From positions 8,945,501 through 9,009,500 of the forward strand of contig NC_084765.1 in NCBI RefSeq assembly GCF_028858725.1: 64,000 bases of DNA, written 5' to 3'. Shown one piece after another: positions 11,612 through 25,635 of this stretch. The notes under the pieces are model-generated. The model saw only the letters and a program-made list of their open reading frames with translations. It made no database searches and had not been told where the DNA came from. Source of the DNA: Colius striatus (lineage: Eukaryota; Chordata; Aves; Coliiformes; Coliidae). A program made the position numbers and the translations under genes. Position 1 is the stretch's first letter. The number at the start of each line of letters is the position of its first letter.

Positions 11612-14600
11612 AGGTATGTAATGTAATTAATCTAGTTGGAGTTTCTGACACCATGTCACCTGCACCCAAATTCAGTAAGTACACAAGCACAGCACATACA
11701 AGAGGAAGAAAACAACACAAAGTAAATTTAAAGCAGTACTCACAAGCCACATTGCCAGACTAGAAAGTGAGATAGGTACTTTTCTCAGATCTCCTCACAC
11801 TTGCAAATCTATCTGTGAACATATTTACTCACCTACTAAAATTCTGTGCAACTTTTAACATCCAAACACAATTCTCCCATCCATTATCTTTATAAAATTC
11901 TTGTCCCTTAATCTGGCCACTCTAAGGCATGTAAAAGGACTAATTCTCCAAGATTAGAATCTGTCTGGAGAGGAAAGAGCTGAGGATATCTCTGAGGGTG
12001 CACAAGAGGACTGTCATCTCATAGGGCCCTCACACATGAAGGTGCTGAGGAATAATAGCAGGATGATTATCCAGTAGAGGTAATAGTAGTAGCTTTAGGA
12101 CTGGTGAAGATAGTTTTCTTAAATTGTATCACAGACTGAGCCAATGTCCTAAGCTTACCAGGTCACCATACAGGGAGCCAACAGAACAAACTGTCAGACA
12201 TCTCATTATTTGAAACTGAGTCAGGGAGAGACAATTTATAGTTTCTGAGGCTTTGGAGGATGTAACTGGGCTCATCAAGGTTGTATCGGTAGTGGGCTGG
12301 CAATGACAAACTGTCCCTGGTCACATTCTCTCACAGCTCTGCCAAAGCTCACATCATTCATAATTTACTGCTTTAGAAAAAAAGTGATTTTGTAAGCACA
12401 GGACCTTCAGTCTGCATAGCATTTGTAAGGCTTCATAGGAGTGGCTTTGTAAAACAAAAGCTGTTGCTGAGGGCCTGATACCTACACTCTCTAGCAGTCA
12501 TTTGAGTTCTGTTCTTCATAATATCACCGTGAAAAAGTGAAAAAGTAGTATAATACATTCTAAAGTGCTATAAAATGTAGAATTTTGTTTAAATGTATTC
12601 CTACCTATCTTCCATTTTCACAGAGGGGATCACTAGTTGATTTAGACAGCAACCTAAAAAAAACCAAACAACAAAACAGCAATTCATTTTAATCAATGAA
12701 ACTATCTACATTACATTAACAAAAGTCAAAGCAGATAAATGTAAACAGCAGTAATACTCCTGTGTAGAAAGACAAAATAGATAAACAATCTGCTCCTTTA
12801 TTTTGTTAAGCACTATGTTCATTTAAAACACCTGATAAATAACCTTCTTTAGGATAGATTTTCTCATTTTTACAGAAAGCCATTAGAAAAGTACAAATTT
12901 AAAGTGATTGGACAATGATACTCACTCAAGTACAATAATTATCAGAAACTACCTCTGTATTTTCATTATAGGAAAGAAAGCAGACACAGAATAAGCCCTA
13001 AGAAGTTAGACAAATCTCACATGATTTAAAAAGATATTTTTTAATATAGCAACTCTGCCTCCATTGTTATCACACAGAGTCTCTCTGCATGCTGATTTCA
13101 TCCTTCCACGGGCGATGCCTATCAACTTAGCACTTGCTAAATGTCCAGCATCAAATAGCAGATGTTTACATCCACAATGAGATCATGGCAAGATCATATT
13201 CTCCCACAAATGTACATGGTAGTGAAAAGCAAGACATCAGAAAGGACCACCATAAATGGATTTAAGATTGCTTTTATTTAAACTTTCAGTGAAGGAAATG
13301 CTATCTATTCTTCTCTTCTTTTTACAGCTCTCATTAGAAAAGAGTAATCAACGATTTGTGGAGAAGAGTATACTTCCAGCAGATAAACACTCTGATTCTG
13401 ATTTGACAGTACTCTTCATGATTATACAGACTGCAGCTGAATTCTGTAGCCTACAGGATATCTATGCATCTTTCTTTCATTAAGCAGTGCACGGAAGTAA
13501 TTCTAATAACTTTTTAACCTACATCTCTGTGTTGAGGTGCAGCTCTAATAACACATTATTATTAGCAAGGTCTTTTGAAAGAATATACGCTTCCAAACAG
13601 AATCCTCAAGAGATTAATCACTCAGGCTAAAAGCTGTTATGTGCTTTTAACACTCCAGATGAAATGAACTATTCCTGACTGTTAGATCTACCTAAAATCT
13701 TTGAATTTCTAATAATTTACACCTTCCTTTAATCATCTGAACCTGTTTCTCAAAGGATGCCAATTAGCTCCAATATATCTTCTCATATTATTTAATATAA
13801 GGAAACACATATTTCTTGGTAGGTTTTCAATATAATGGCCACTCCACCTCACTTTTTTCCTTTTCTTTAAAACAAGCTGGTAAGTCATATTGGAGACTAA
13901 TGCTCTAATCTGAATATGCAAAGAACATGTCTCCAAAAACTATTCTGATTAGAACAAATATAGATAAACTTTCCATTTGTGCATTGGAACAATGTCATGC
14001 TACAAAACGTTTTGTGATCCTATGCAGGAAAACAGTACTAATTTTACAATTATTACCTTTGAAGTGCAAATATAATCTATCAAATTTATTCCTTGTGATT
14101 CTATACTGTACCTCTTGATTTTTCTATGATTCAATAATCCTCTTAACATACTGTTTTCATAGGATCATATCAACATTTGTAAATAGAATCTAAATTTCAA
14201 AGTTAATATTGAATCTATGGATGCAGGAAAATCTGTATTATGTGTGAGTGTATATATGTGAACAGAACAATTTTATCAAAGAGTAGACAGAGTTGAGAGA
14301 CAGGAATTCAGATATTCCCACTTCTGCAGACTGTTTACTACTAATCTTGATCAACATGTGTTTACTACAAAACACATCATACAGCATAGAAAGTCCACAT
14401 ATAACTAATTCTGCTGTCCACCAGACCTCTTGCTACTCTGCAAAGCTACAGTGATTTATTCCCTTAATGAAAAATTTCATTGCAGAATCTGAGCCTAAAA
14501 TAACAGCACTAATAATGGTGTAAACAAAATGCAAAACAAAGCAGGAGAACTTTCATGAGTCTATAAAAGATCTGAAACAAGAAGTGTAATATATATGCCC

Positions 14601-17600
14601 TAATTTCAGTTCCGTAATTGTTACTGAAGAAAACTAGAGTGTAAAAGAACTATCATGAATTTCCCCTAAGTGGACTGCTTAGGAACTACTAGATGTAATT
14701 CCTTTACCTTTTTTCTGGAAATGAACTACAAATTCTGATCACATACTATGGGATTCATTAAAAATTTGCTAAAGTGAATGAGGTTCTTGCAACATTGTGC
14801 TACTTCCAATATGTCCCGTGGATAATAGATAAGCATAGACAGAAAATGGAATTACGTAAATGCTATGCCTAACAAACAACAACAGCTGGATAAAGAGCTT
14901 CTTTTGCACAGAAAGACCTATAGGATATGACTGCATTGTAGGATTGCCCTAATCATGACAAAGCAGGTCTGCCATGTCTTTAACATGCCAGGACTACTTG
15001 GACAGGAACAGGTTGGCAGCATATGCTACCATAAGGATCTGTCTTATGGCAGCACTGTCATCAGTTGCAGTTTCTTTTGAAAATTGTGATTCAATATTCT
15101 TTCAAAAATTCTGTTCTACTAGCAGGAAATGCTAACTGAAAAAAACAAAAGCTAAAGCCTCAAAATATAGTTAAATCCAAGAAATTATCTATATACAAGC
15201 TACAAAAAATTGTAAGTAAAAATTTGATGGAAAAATAGCATAAATGAGAAACAACTGGTACCTTTACTGAAACAAGCACATAAAGTGAAACATTGTGACT
15301 TAGAAGTCCAATGGTATCTCCAGGTCTTTCATATTCACCAAGTTGTGCATCTGCTTATCAGAAACCTGAAAATGGCACACGAAAGCAGAAACAACATATA
15401 AGAACTTCTTCAGTTCCATTTATTTTTACATTTTCAAAAAAGTGAAACTTGAGAAAAGATTTTAGAGCCTAATGAGCCATGTTTTTAAGTCAGAGTCTTT
15501 CAAATTAGAAATAAAAACATGTTGTCTCACAGAGGATATCACTCATTTAACTGCCACTGGCAAAAGGGCACCAGTTATGTCACCATCCTAATTTGGCTCT
15601 CAATGACCATCAGATAAGTTCAAACAAAGAATGCCCCAAACTGAATCTTTAAAATAAAATTAATAATTAGATAACAATGTAAGTATTAGCTAAAAACATA
15701 AAAATTATTATGTAGCCTGCTCACTTACCAATGGGCCTGAGCTCAAATCATGCAAATCTGATTGCCAGACTTGGTGACATTCAATCGAAAAAGAAAGGCT
15801 TACTCAAGAAATTGCTCTGTAACATGTAGAAGAGGAGCTCTGTAAATTAATTCTTCATCAGTAGGCTCCTTAAAAAATTATTCCTCCATATTTGTACTGA
15901 AGTCAAGATTCCTGATGATGCATTGACAATGCCCCCTGGAAGAAAATGGGAATTTTCATGCTCTGTGGGAATTTATCACATCAGTGAGAAAATCCTGTTC
16001 TGAATGCTTTAATCTTTCTCCTTGAAAGACAGTCATACTTCTAAGCTATCACCTGGAAAATTGCTTAGTGGTATTCACACTTCTTTTCTTTAGTTTTTTC
16101 ATTACTGATTACCAGCTGAGAAGAGTTTGCATATTCTTCTTCTGAATGTTTCTTCAAGCACTTACTGTTTCTTCATACAATTGTGTGTTTGCAACAGATT
16201 CAGTTGACTGCAGGTTCCAGCTCCATCCCAGAGTACTTTCTGAAGAAAACATACACCATCACGTAGCTAGGTACCTTCAAAAGAACCTATCACTGTTTGC
16301 CAGAGACTGTAGAAATTTGCCTGCACAAATGACCAGCTTCTGTGAAAGCTATAAAGCTGCTCCATAAATAAACGTATAGAAAGGTTTGGAAACAATTGTG
16401 ATTTCACACTCAAAAAAAGGGTAGGTCTCCTGTGAAAAACCTGTGATCATCTCCAGATTGTCTTTTTTCTTTTTTACATTTAAAAAAAAAAATGGCTTAT
16501 TTGCTTGAGGTTTTGTCAAGCATGGCAGCAGTGCAGCTTCTTCCAGGGAAATTACATTTCAGTAACACTAGGGGTAAATTTACCGTTCAAACCTCATTGA
16601 TTTGACTGGGAAACTCAGACACTATTTTCATGGTAAAATCACCTTGAAGTATGCCAAACGTATAAGTGAAAATCAGAAAAAAACACAACAGGTTACAAAA
16701 TTTGTGTAATTAGGGTTTTTTTTTCATGAAATGTGTAATCATTAGAACTCTTCTGAAAAGGGATCAAATATTCTAAACAGTGAGCAGAATCATTATACTT
16801 AAGAATGATGAGTTAGCTCAGACATTTTTGCTAATATTGCTTTACATACAAGAACTGCACCTCTAGTACATATTTTTAATATATTTTATTGAAATATTCT
16901 GCTTCGAATAAATTTCACGGGAGAAAGTTGAAGTCCATCTCATTTCTTTTATGTGATGTCAACGTACTTTATCTAAATAATACACTAGCATTTTCTTCTG
17001 ACTAAGTAAAAAGGTCTGACTTCATTTTGTTCCTGTTTGCATTTTTATGTAAAACATTGTAATAATCTCTAATTAGGGTTAGTCTAATCTCTAAGAAGCT
17101 CTAATGACTTCAATAAAACTATATAGTTGTAATTACTTTGCTATATTCTAAAGAATATTATAATACATAGTATAAAACAGAAAATACTGTAAAAATATTC
17201 TACAAGAGAAGTAAATATGTACCAGGGAAGACAAAGAACAACAGAGAGTTTTGTGCATTTCCAGTGTGCACATTGACTTTACACTGATGGCAACTGTACT
17301 TATATATGAGGATTAGAAGAACTAACAAAAACTCAGTGGGTGGTAGCCATAAAACTACAGTTTTTCCAGTCCACAGACAGAAATGCAGTGTGATGAACCA
17401 TTAGGGATTTGAGCCCTTTACTGTTAAAAAACATGAACCTTACTTTTGTAGCTAGTTCAGACAGAGGGCAAACAACCACAGTACATCACAAGTTTGCCAT
17501 GTGAGGCTGATATGTCTGAGTTAAACACCTCCAGAAAGCTTTCAAACCTATCTGAAAAGAACAAGATTCTCAAAGTTTAAAAAAATCCTCAGAGAATGTA

Positions 17601-20600
17601 AAACTGGCAGGGTGAAATTCATGACAGGCATTTCTCATTCTTCTAGTACAGGGTAAAGTAATTGGAGCCAGGAACACAACAAACATTGATAGTCTTCCCT
17701 AAACTAAAAATAATATAGAGATTGTAGCAAAGGATACCTTTAATTCCAGCCCATGTTAACCAAGTGCTGCTAGTTAAGATGAGATAGTTAAGTCCTGGAT
17801 TCTACTTAGAAAGTGTAACACACAAAATCTCACAGCCTACATCCTTTTCTTGCAGATGCAACTTAAGCTGTCCCAAGTTTTGCTACAGATTATGTATTTA
17901 CATATGTGATTAGACCTTTAAATCTCTGTCCATGCATTTCTTTGTCCTTAATACTTTCCTTGCAAGTTATATTCCTATTCTCTCAGTGGGATTGTGCAAC
18001 GTTCTTGAAATGTGTGCCTCAGGGAGTAACTTAGCCCCATCTACCTTTTTACACTGCTAAAATAAAAAGTTTCAGTCTCGCACCTGCAATTTAATCATAT
18101 CCATACCATTTAAAAAGATGGGAATACTACACCTCTCCTATACCTGCTGATATTTTAGAAATTAAACTTTCCCAGGCTGATGGAATGTGAAAGAAGAAAT
18201 GCAGTTATTGTCAATTATCTGTGTAGAAAATAATATTTCTCAGTATTCTTCTATATATTAATTTATCCTTCAATCAACAGATGAAGACACTATCTTGGAA
18301 CTGCAATATTAACCAAACTTCACTTGTTTGATTCATTTTAATGTGCTGTGTTCCAGAAAATTTTTAGTTGGATACTGAGATGTAATGTGAAGTTAAATTA
18401 TTATATTTTTTAGTAAAAGGATCAATTATGACTGCTTTTGGAGCAGAAGCCTTCTCTTTCCCTGCCAGAATCATCTCACAGGACAATCCTAGAACGAGAA
18501 CATATTAAGCCGAATTTTTCAACTACAGCATCAGATCAACAGATCTCTCCTCACATTAAGCTGTTTTACGAGTGGACAGGGAAGCCAACAAGTTTCCCAC
18601 AGTCATACAGAAAGTTTGTTATATGACAAAGATTTCAACCAGCCCTGCCATGTATTGGGCCGGACAGCTCTTTGTCTATTCCCTACCTCTGTAGGAAGGA
18701 GTACTCCAGCCATGTATGTCTACACAGGGAGGTTCTCCTCATCCCTTTCCAGAGTTCTCCTTCAACTTCATCTCAAAGAATAAGTCTAATGAGACTTTTG
18801 CCTCTTTTTCTTTTGAAAGTATGCAACAGGTAAAGGAATAGCAAACAACAGTACATGTGTCCCTAGTATTATAGGCAAGCTTGATATAACTGGAAAATAA
18901 TCCCAAATACTGAAAGACAAAAAAACTTTGTGATAATGTAAAATCAATAAAAATCCCTGAGCAATGCATTCTGTTTTGAATGGTTCAGTTCAAACCCATG
19001 TTTACGAAACACTTGAGTCTCTGTCCTGAAATGGATTTCCTCAGTCAGTTAAAAATTGAGGTAAAATAATCCATTTTTTTCTTACATCAAAGATGATTTT
19101 TAGAATCTAAAATTTAAACCAACTTCATCAAACACCTTTTGTATCCCAAAGAATATGAACAAGGTGTTGAGAGTAATGAAATGTCCTAAAGGAACCTATA
19201 GCTCTCTCAGAGCAAGATTATTCCCCACAGTGATTTTTTCTTCCTCTCATCGGGAGTTCACAATTGCATTTGAAGTGCCTCCTTAAGTAGTCCTTGAGTA
19301 ATCTTAAGATCCTTAAGTAATGGATCTTCCATCATTTTCCATGAGAAGTTGCTATACAGTCTAATAGCTGAAGATCCAGAAAACACATCCAAGAATGCTT
19401 TTTTCTTGGTGCATGTTCATGTAACCTAGTAATTATCCTTTTTCCAAAGTTTAATCCTCAAATGAACTTATCTGTCCTCAGTCCTGTTAGAAGTCTGAAA
19501 GAAACCTTAAAAAGTTGACAGGAGATGGCAGGCAACATATCTCTTTTCACAGAGAAATAGCATATGAATTATTAATCTGACCCAGAAAAGATCATAATCA
19601 AAGACTAGCAGGGCCCCCTTGAGCACTGTTAGTGCATAATTCTACCCTCTGAATCTTGAAAGTTTAGGGAACTGATACATGAAGGAGCAGAGCAATAAAG
19701 CAAAGTGTATGTTACTGATAGGAATTTTAAAGGACTATTATAACATTACAGTGTTACTTATGTGTAAGAATGTATTTTGAATTCTTCTATTAGTATTTCT
19801 TTTAAAACACAGAGATACTCATATTCATGGAAAAATATTACTGAAAAATTCTACAATTTAGAAGAGTTGGGGACTCAAAGAAAATGTTCCAGCAGAATTT
19901 AAAATACATTTCTTATTTAGAAAATCAGTTCTTCAGAATGAACAAAACTATTACAGTCATGTACAAGAAAGACACCAAGAGGATGCTAGCTCAGTGCTGA
20001 ATACCATTAACACTGTGGACATCCTCAAACATGAAAATGCCACACCATGGCTTTGAGTGAGCAAAAAACTGAACAAAATAGGTAACAAGATTTTAGCTCA
20101 AACATATTCAGCAGCTGAAGTAAAGGTGCCTCTACATTTGTCTGCTATAAAAATGAAATGCTACTGTGTCTTTATTACTCCTAATAAAAAGATATCTTTG
20201 ATTACTATTTTCTTTATGAATTAATCAGAGAAGTTATCTAAACTAACCCTGAGTTACTGATCTTATTCAGCTATTCTTAACATGGTAGATCCTTCTAATG
20301 CAGGACAATGAAAAATGCATCAAGTTTGACAGATTATATGTACAAGTCAGTAAAAGAGAGTGAAACCAGGACACTAGATTCTAGATTTTACAGTGCTTGA
20401 CAGATTTTCAGCACATGTATTAATTATTTCATCAACTGACTAAAAGCAGGACATATTATCTAGAGCATCTTGCATGGATAGAAACAAACAAAATATAAAC
20501 CTCTTTATCCACTTTCCTAAGAATATTACTATTATTACACTTGACCTATATCAGTATAGAGCAGAGTTGATGATGCCTCATTGTTTATTTTTTCAAGGCA

Positions 20601-21865
20601 TACGTAAGTTGACAGCTGCCTGCTCATCAAACATGAATATCCAGTATCATGTAAAACATTTCGAAAACTGCAGCCAAAGAAAAGTGTTTACACTACATCT
20701 CATCTGAGAAAGTCATGTAAGGCCAATCTCTTATCCCAGCAGGCCTGAAATCTACAAAACTGTCTAAAGGTTTAATGAAATGTGAAACCTTTGCTGGTTT
20801 TTCCTGCCCCTGTGGGATACACACGCAGCATAACATTTAAAACCCTCAGGCTAGCACAGTCAGATATACGTTATTATTTATGCAACAGATATAGGATTAA
20901 TTATTTACAGTACATATTCAGTCCGGTATACATCCTCTTATCTTTAAAATAAGCTTCCTATTTAATTAATTTCTCATTATTTTCACTGCATGCTTCCTCA
21001 TAACCAGATTTTGAAAGGTAAACTTTGCTCAGGAAGTTCAATAACAAAAAGCAGATGTATGTATGAACAAGCCTGACATTCTCATTGTCTAGAGGACAGA
21101 AATATCTTATGAGCCCTTAAGTAAATAAAACACAAATTACTAGAGAGGACTTCAGAGCAGCCAGCACTTTTAAGTCATCCAAAACTTAGACACTTCAGTA
21201 CGTATTGTGTTAAGACTGGTTTGTGCCTAATCATCTACATACTATATACAGGTTTGTTTCAAAACATATTAAAGGGGTGTCCATAGACAATACAGTAGTT
21301 TCTGAGAACTTCACAACCCTTTGTGTTTGTCATTTTTTAAGGAAGTGCTTTCACAGAGGGGAAGAGGCTCAAATGTCCAGAAACTTAAAAGACCAAGCAC
21401 CTAACTGTGTTCTTGAAAGTGGTTTTCCCACAATAATTCAGACCTGCAGTATTAAAAATCTGCTGCATACCAAGGGTGCAGCATATATGTGAGCGTGGAT
21501 CTCATTCTCTTGTCTTAATCACTGTTTCATTAATGGGATTGGAAAGCTTTAGAGGAGGAGAGATATGAACAGATGGGGATAGTTATTATTTCTTGGATAT
21601 TTTTAATTGACTTTCTGCAGGCTGCCATCAATGTTTTTGTTGTCCAAACTGCTCGTGAACACTCTCTGCAAACACAAGGTCTGATTCTGGCAAGATGATG
21701 ACTTGTGGTCCTGATCCAACCAATCAGAAAAGTGCAAAACTAAAGCAGAACTTTACACAGTCTGTTGAAGCTAAGCACGTCTTACGAAGTGTTTTGCTCA
21801 GTTGGCACCAAAAAAAATTAGCATATTACAACACTCAGCCCTTTCATTTAAACTTTCTGTGTTTC

Positions 21866-21899
21866 GAGGTCCCTTCCAACCCCTGAGATTCTATGATTT
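21866..21899 (+). mobile_element. CR1 3'-terminal stub, about 34 bases
   Basis: GAGGTCCCTTCCAACCCC, then GAGATTCTATGATT, matches the last bases of CR1 almost exactly. It may be an extremely truncated insertion; the match is short, so chance or gene conversion is possible but unlikely. Confidence 0.65.
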
Positions 21900-24800
21900 A
21901 TGTGTGATGCACAAGTCTGTCCAATAGTTAGAAGAAACTAGCCTAGACAGACACCAACATAAACATTCCTGGTACACCATTCAGGTGCAAACTGCCCTTC
22001 CCAGGCCTTGCATGGTCCATTCAATGATCATTCAAATGATCATTCAATATAAGAAATATTCCAGGCAAGGCGGATGAATTGGTTACGTTGGTTTCATAAT
22101 CTAACTGCAGACACCGTTGAAACCCACTTTATTATTTCAGCCATCAAACAACATTACCCAAATCCACAAACTGTCACATAACTCAGGCTCACTTCCACTA
22201 CTCCTGCGGAGTTTGGACTGGCTCTGGGATAGGTTTACAGTCACAGTACAGCTGCCTTGGCCCTCTCTGGCATATGTTGAACAAGAATTTTTATATTCTC
22301 TGAAGGTGCACAGGCTCGAACTCCCAAGGAGCCTTCTTTTCTGCCCTCTCTAATCAAGGCTACCACCTTCCACCTGACCTCAAGAAGTCCTCTAAAAGCC
22401 ACCAGATGTCAGCTTTCCTGCAAAATACTTGGTAATTGCATTGAACCCCAGTCCTTGTTTCTTGCACCCAGTTCCAAATTCAGTTTCTCCTAGCTTTACC
22501 TAGATGGACACGTATAAAAGTATAGCTGTCTCTAAGCTTTTTCTCTCACAGCCTTTGGGAGGAAAGGCTTACATCTCCTTATTATCAACTTTTCACATTG
22601 ATCTAACTGATTTTAGGAGCAGCTCTTCTATTAGCAATCTGCTACCAAACTCTTCTAGGTCATCTAAGAAACTCAGCTTACCTGAGCAGTACTATAATTT
22701 AACTATCCTGCTTTCTGCAACACAGACCCAAAGATAAAGAGAGATAAAACCACTGTTTGCTTTCCTCCAACCACCCACAAAACTAGCTGTATCAGTTTTT
22801 AAGTGTTTGCAACAGCACACCTGCCCATGCAGTCATTTCCCCAGATGACCCCATATGGCCACAACAGTTTGTCAGCAATGCCAGTCTCCTCATTGGTAAT
22901 GTCTTGCACAGGCTCCTGTCTAGCCACTGTGAAGTTTACAGTGAGTGACATAAAATTTGCCAACGTACACCTTTTTCTTGTGAGATAATGTGAAAACAAA
23001 TACAATGACACATGGAGGGCTGCAAAGCCCTGCAGCTAGAGATGCAGGTGAATGTTGGGTAAGTCAGCTGGAAAAGTGGTTTTGAGGCAAAGAACCCATG
23101 GGAAAAAGCTCATTTCTCAGTTTTTGCTCTTAATCTGCACGTTCTTCAGTTTTCTCCTTATCTCACCAGAACAGAGACAACAACAGAGTTGTACAGAGAA
23201 AGACAACAAATTAACAGTTCTGTAAATACTGAAATCATCATCCAGAATCATAGAATATTCTTCTGTGGTATCTCAATTTTCAGCAAAACTCATTACTGAG
23301 AAAATATTTATAAGTTAATTACTCATTGTCAGTCAGATGTAATATGGCAGAATGAGGAAAATAGTTGTGACCACTAAAGAAATAAATTAGTATGAACTAC
23401 ACATTTCTAATAGAACTTCAATGAGAAAAATTCAACCAGCATAAAAAATAACCACTAAATTATCAACAGTTTCTAATAATTATCTGATTATATAATGTTC
23501 AATTACTTTCTGCTGATTAATTTTTGAATGGAAAATATTTTCTCACATCCCTGCCACAAATGCAGTTTTTCTTTTGTGCCCAAAGACAGGTTGTCTCAAA
23601 GGATGCAAATAGGCAGAGACTAACACACACAGGCACGTGCTCATTGGTTTTCCACAGAACCCTGTAATTATGGCCTTCTTCCTTTGTTGATCTCAGTAAA
23701 AGGCAGCCTCCAATTATTTCATTTTTTCTGTTTATTACAACTTCAAGCTTTACTGCATTCTCCCTTGTTACTTCATGGTACCATCTTTGGCACTAAATTC
23801 AGTTGAATTGAACTCTTGAGTATAAACCTGTGTGATTGGTTTGGGGTTTTTTTCTTTAAACACACTTAAAAATACATTCACTCATGCCACATGAGTAAAA
23901 GCATAAAATATTTTGCATGCTGAGAATGCACAGAAAGAAGGCTATATGAATACCATAAAGTCTGATGTAGTTGTCAAGAATTTGAGAGATGAAGCTGCTC
24001 ATCTGTCATTTTTATATAGTTGGTATGATAAAAACCTGGCCTTTAACCTATTTACTAGTCCCCTTAAATCTGTGGATTTCTAGCTCAAATATTTGTTTAG
24101 ACTCTGTTTTCACAGCCCCTCTGACTGAAATCCTTGGGAGTTCCTGTGCCAGGATTTTTACAGACAACAATATTTCTGTTACTCGACTTGCATAACTTCT
24201 TATTTCTTGTTTTATAATGTACACTTAAGACTCAAAGAACCCCATCATTTATGACAGTGTTGAGAACAGCTAGAACAGGACTGTATTGACTACATTTCTG
24301 TTCTCATTGGTGAACAGAAGATATTTATTTGTGCCTTCTGGATGAAAGTGGTTAAGTGCTCTCTGCTCTTTGGGTTATCACAGAAATGAATTAATATTGT
24401 GGTGGAATCTAGTGGTGATGGAAGGCATATTAAGTGGTTGATACAAGAAATAGTTCAAGAAAGCAAATTACAGATTTATGCCAGATGAGACATGACAGTG
24501 CATTGCTAAGATATCTCAAGATACATTATACGTATATGATAGCAGTTTCTTTATTTCATTATGTTTTAATTTTAACGTTTAAAACATGTAATCTACCAAT
24601 TAAAATTTGGTAGTATGTATCAGGTAGTAGAAATTCTGCATTGGTAACTGATAGAAAAAAAGATTCTTCCAGACTGTTAGAAACCTTCTCTGCACCTATC
24701 AGATGTGCTACATCATACCACACTGGCAAATTATTTCACATATCTTACTGTAGGTATTCTTAATGTACACCAGTCCACCAAAATTATTCTTCTTGGAACA

Positions 24801-25598
24801 ACTGATTGCAAAATTAGGTCAGCAACTCTTCAAACTGAAAGGAAGAACATTTGACCACTATTTTCTGATCATGCATCTCAGGAACACCAGTGATTTCTTC
24901 CTGATTGGGGAAGAAATAAAGATATTCTCTTCTGTAACAGAGAAGCTGCTAAACTGTGCCCTCACTGAGCCATTCCAGACTGTGAATGGCACAGTTAACA
25001 CATGACGCTTCCAAACAACTAAAGTATGTTACCTTCCAGAATAAGAATAATCATATATTTCTCAGAAAAATTAATGAATGTAGCACTCAGAACTTTCTCA
25101 GTAAGTACCTAATCAGTCTGGAACTTGCTAGTGGAAAAAATAACTAGACACTGCTAAATCTCACAATGGTAGCAATGAACCTTTGTAAAATTAAATGTAC
25201 AGAGAGAGCAAATGAGAAGAAAAAAATAAAATAAAACCTCCTTTTTAAAAAAAAAAGTGAAATCAGGAATGCTCAATCTGTGCTGAGCCTCAAAAATAAG
25301 CCCTTCTGAGGTCATCTGTATTTTATTTTAAATAATGCAAAATTAGTTGACTATGACATAGCACTAACATTAATCTAGTATTAGGTGACATAAGGATAGA
25401 CAATAATATAAATTTTCAATTGCCATAAATTGGATGGGAAAAAAAAGCTGATATAGAAAGAAATTATACCTTAATTTCTCAAGATTTATTAAAACAAACG
25501 GACTTTAGTTTAATGTTGTTGTGCTGTGGTCCTCTTAAAATCTCAAAGAAAAATTATTTTCTAAAGAGGCTGTGAAGTTTACATGAAAATTATATTAG

Positions 25599-25635
25599 GG
25601 AAGAAAACTTGCATACTTGTGGAAGAAAACTTGCA
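25599..25635. repeat. 15-base direct repeat
   Basis: GGAAGAAAACTTGCA occurs at 25599-25613 and again at 25621-25635, separated by 7 bases. It is a simple local duplication in non-coding DNA. Confidence 0.85.
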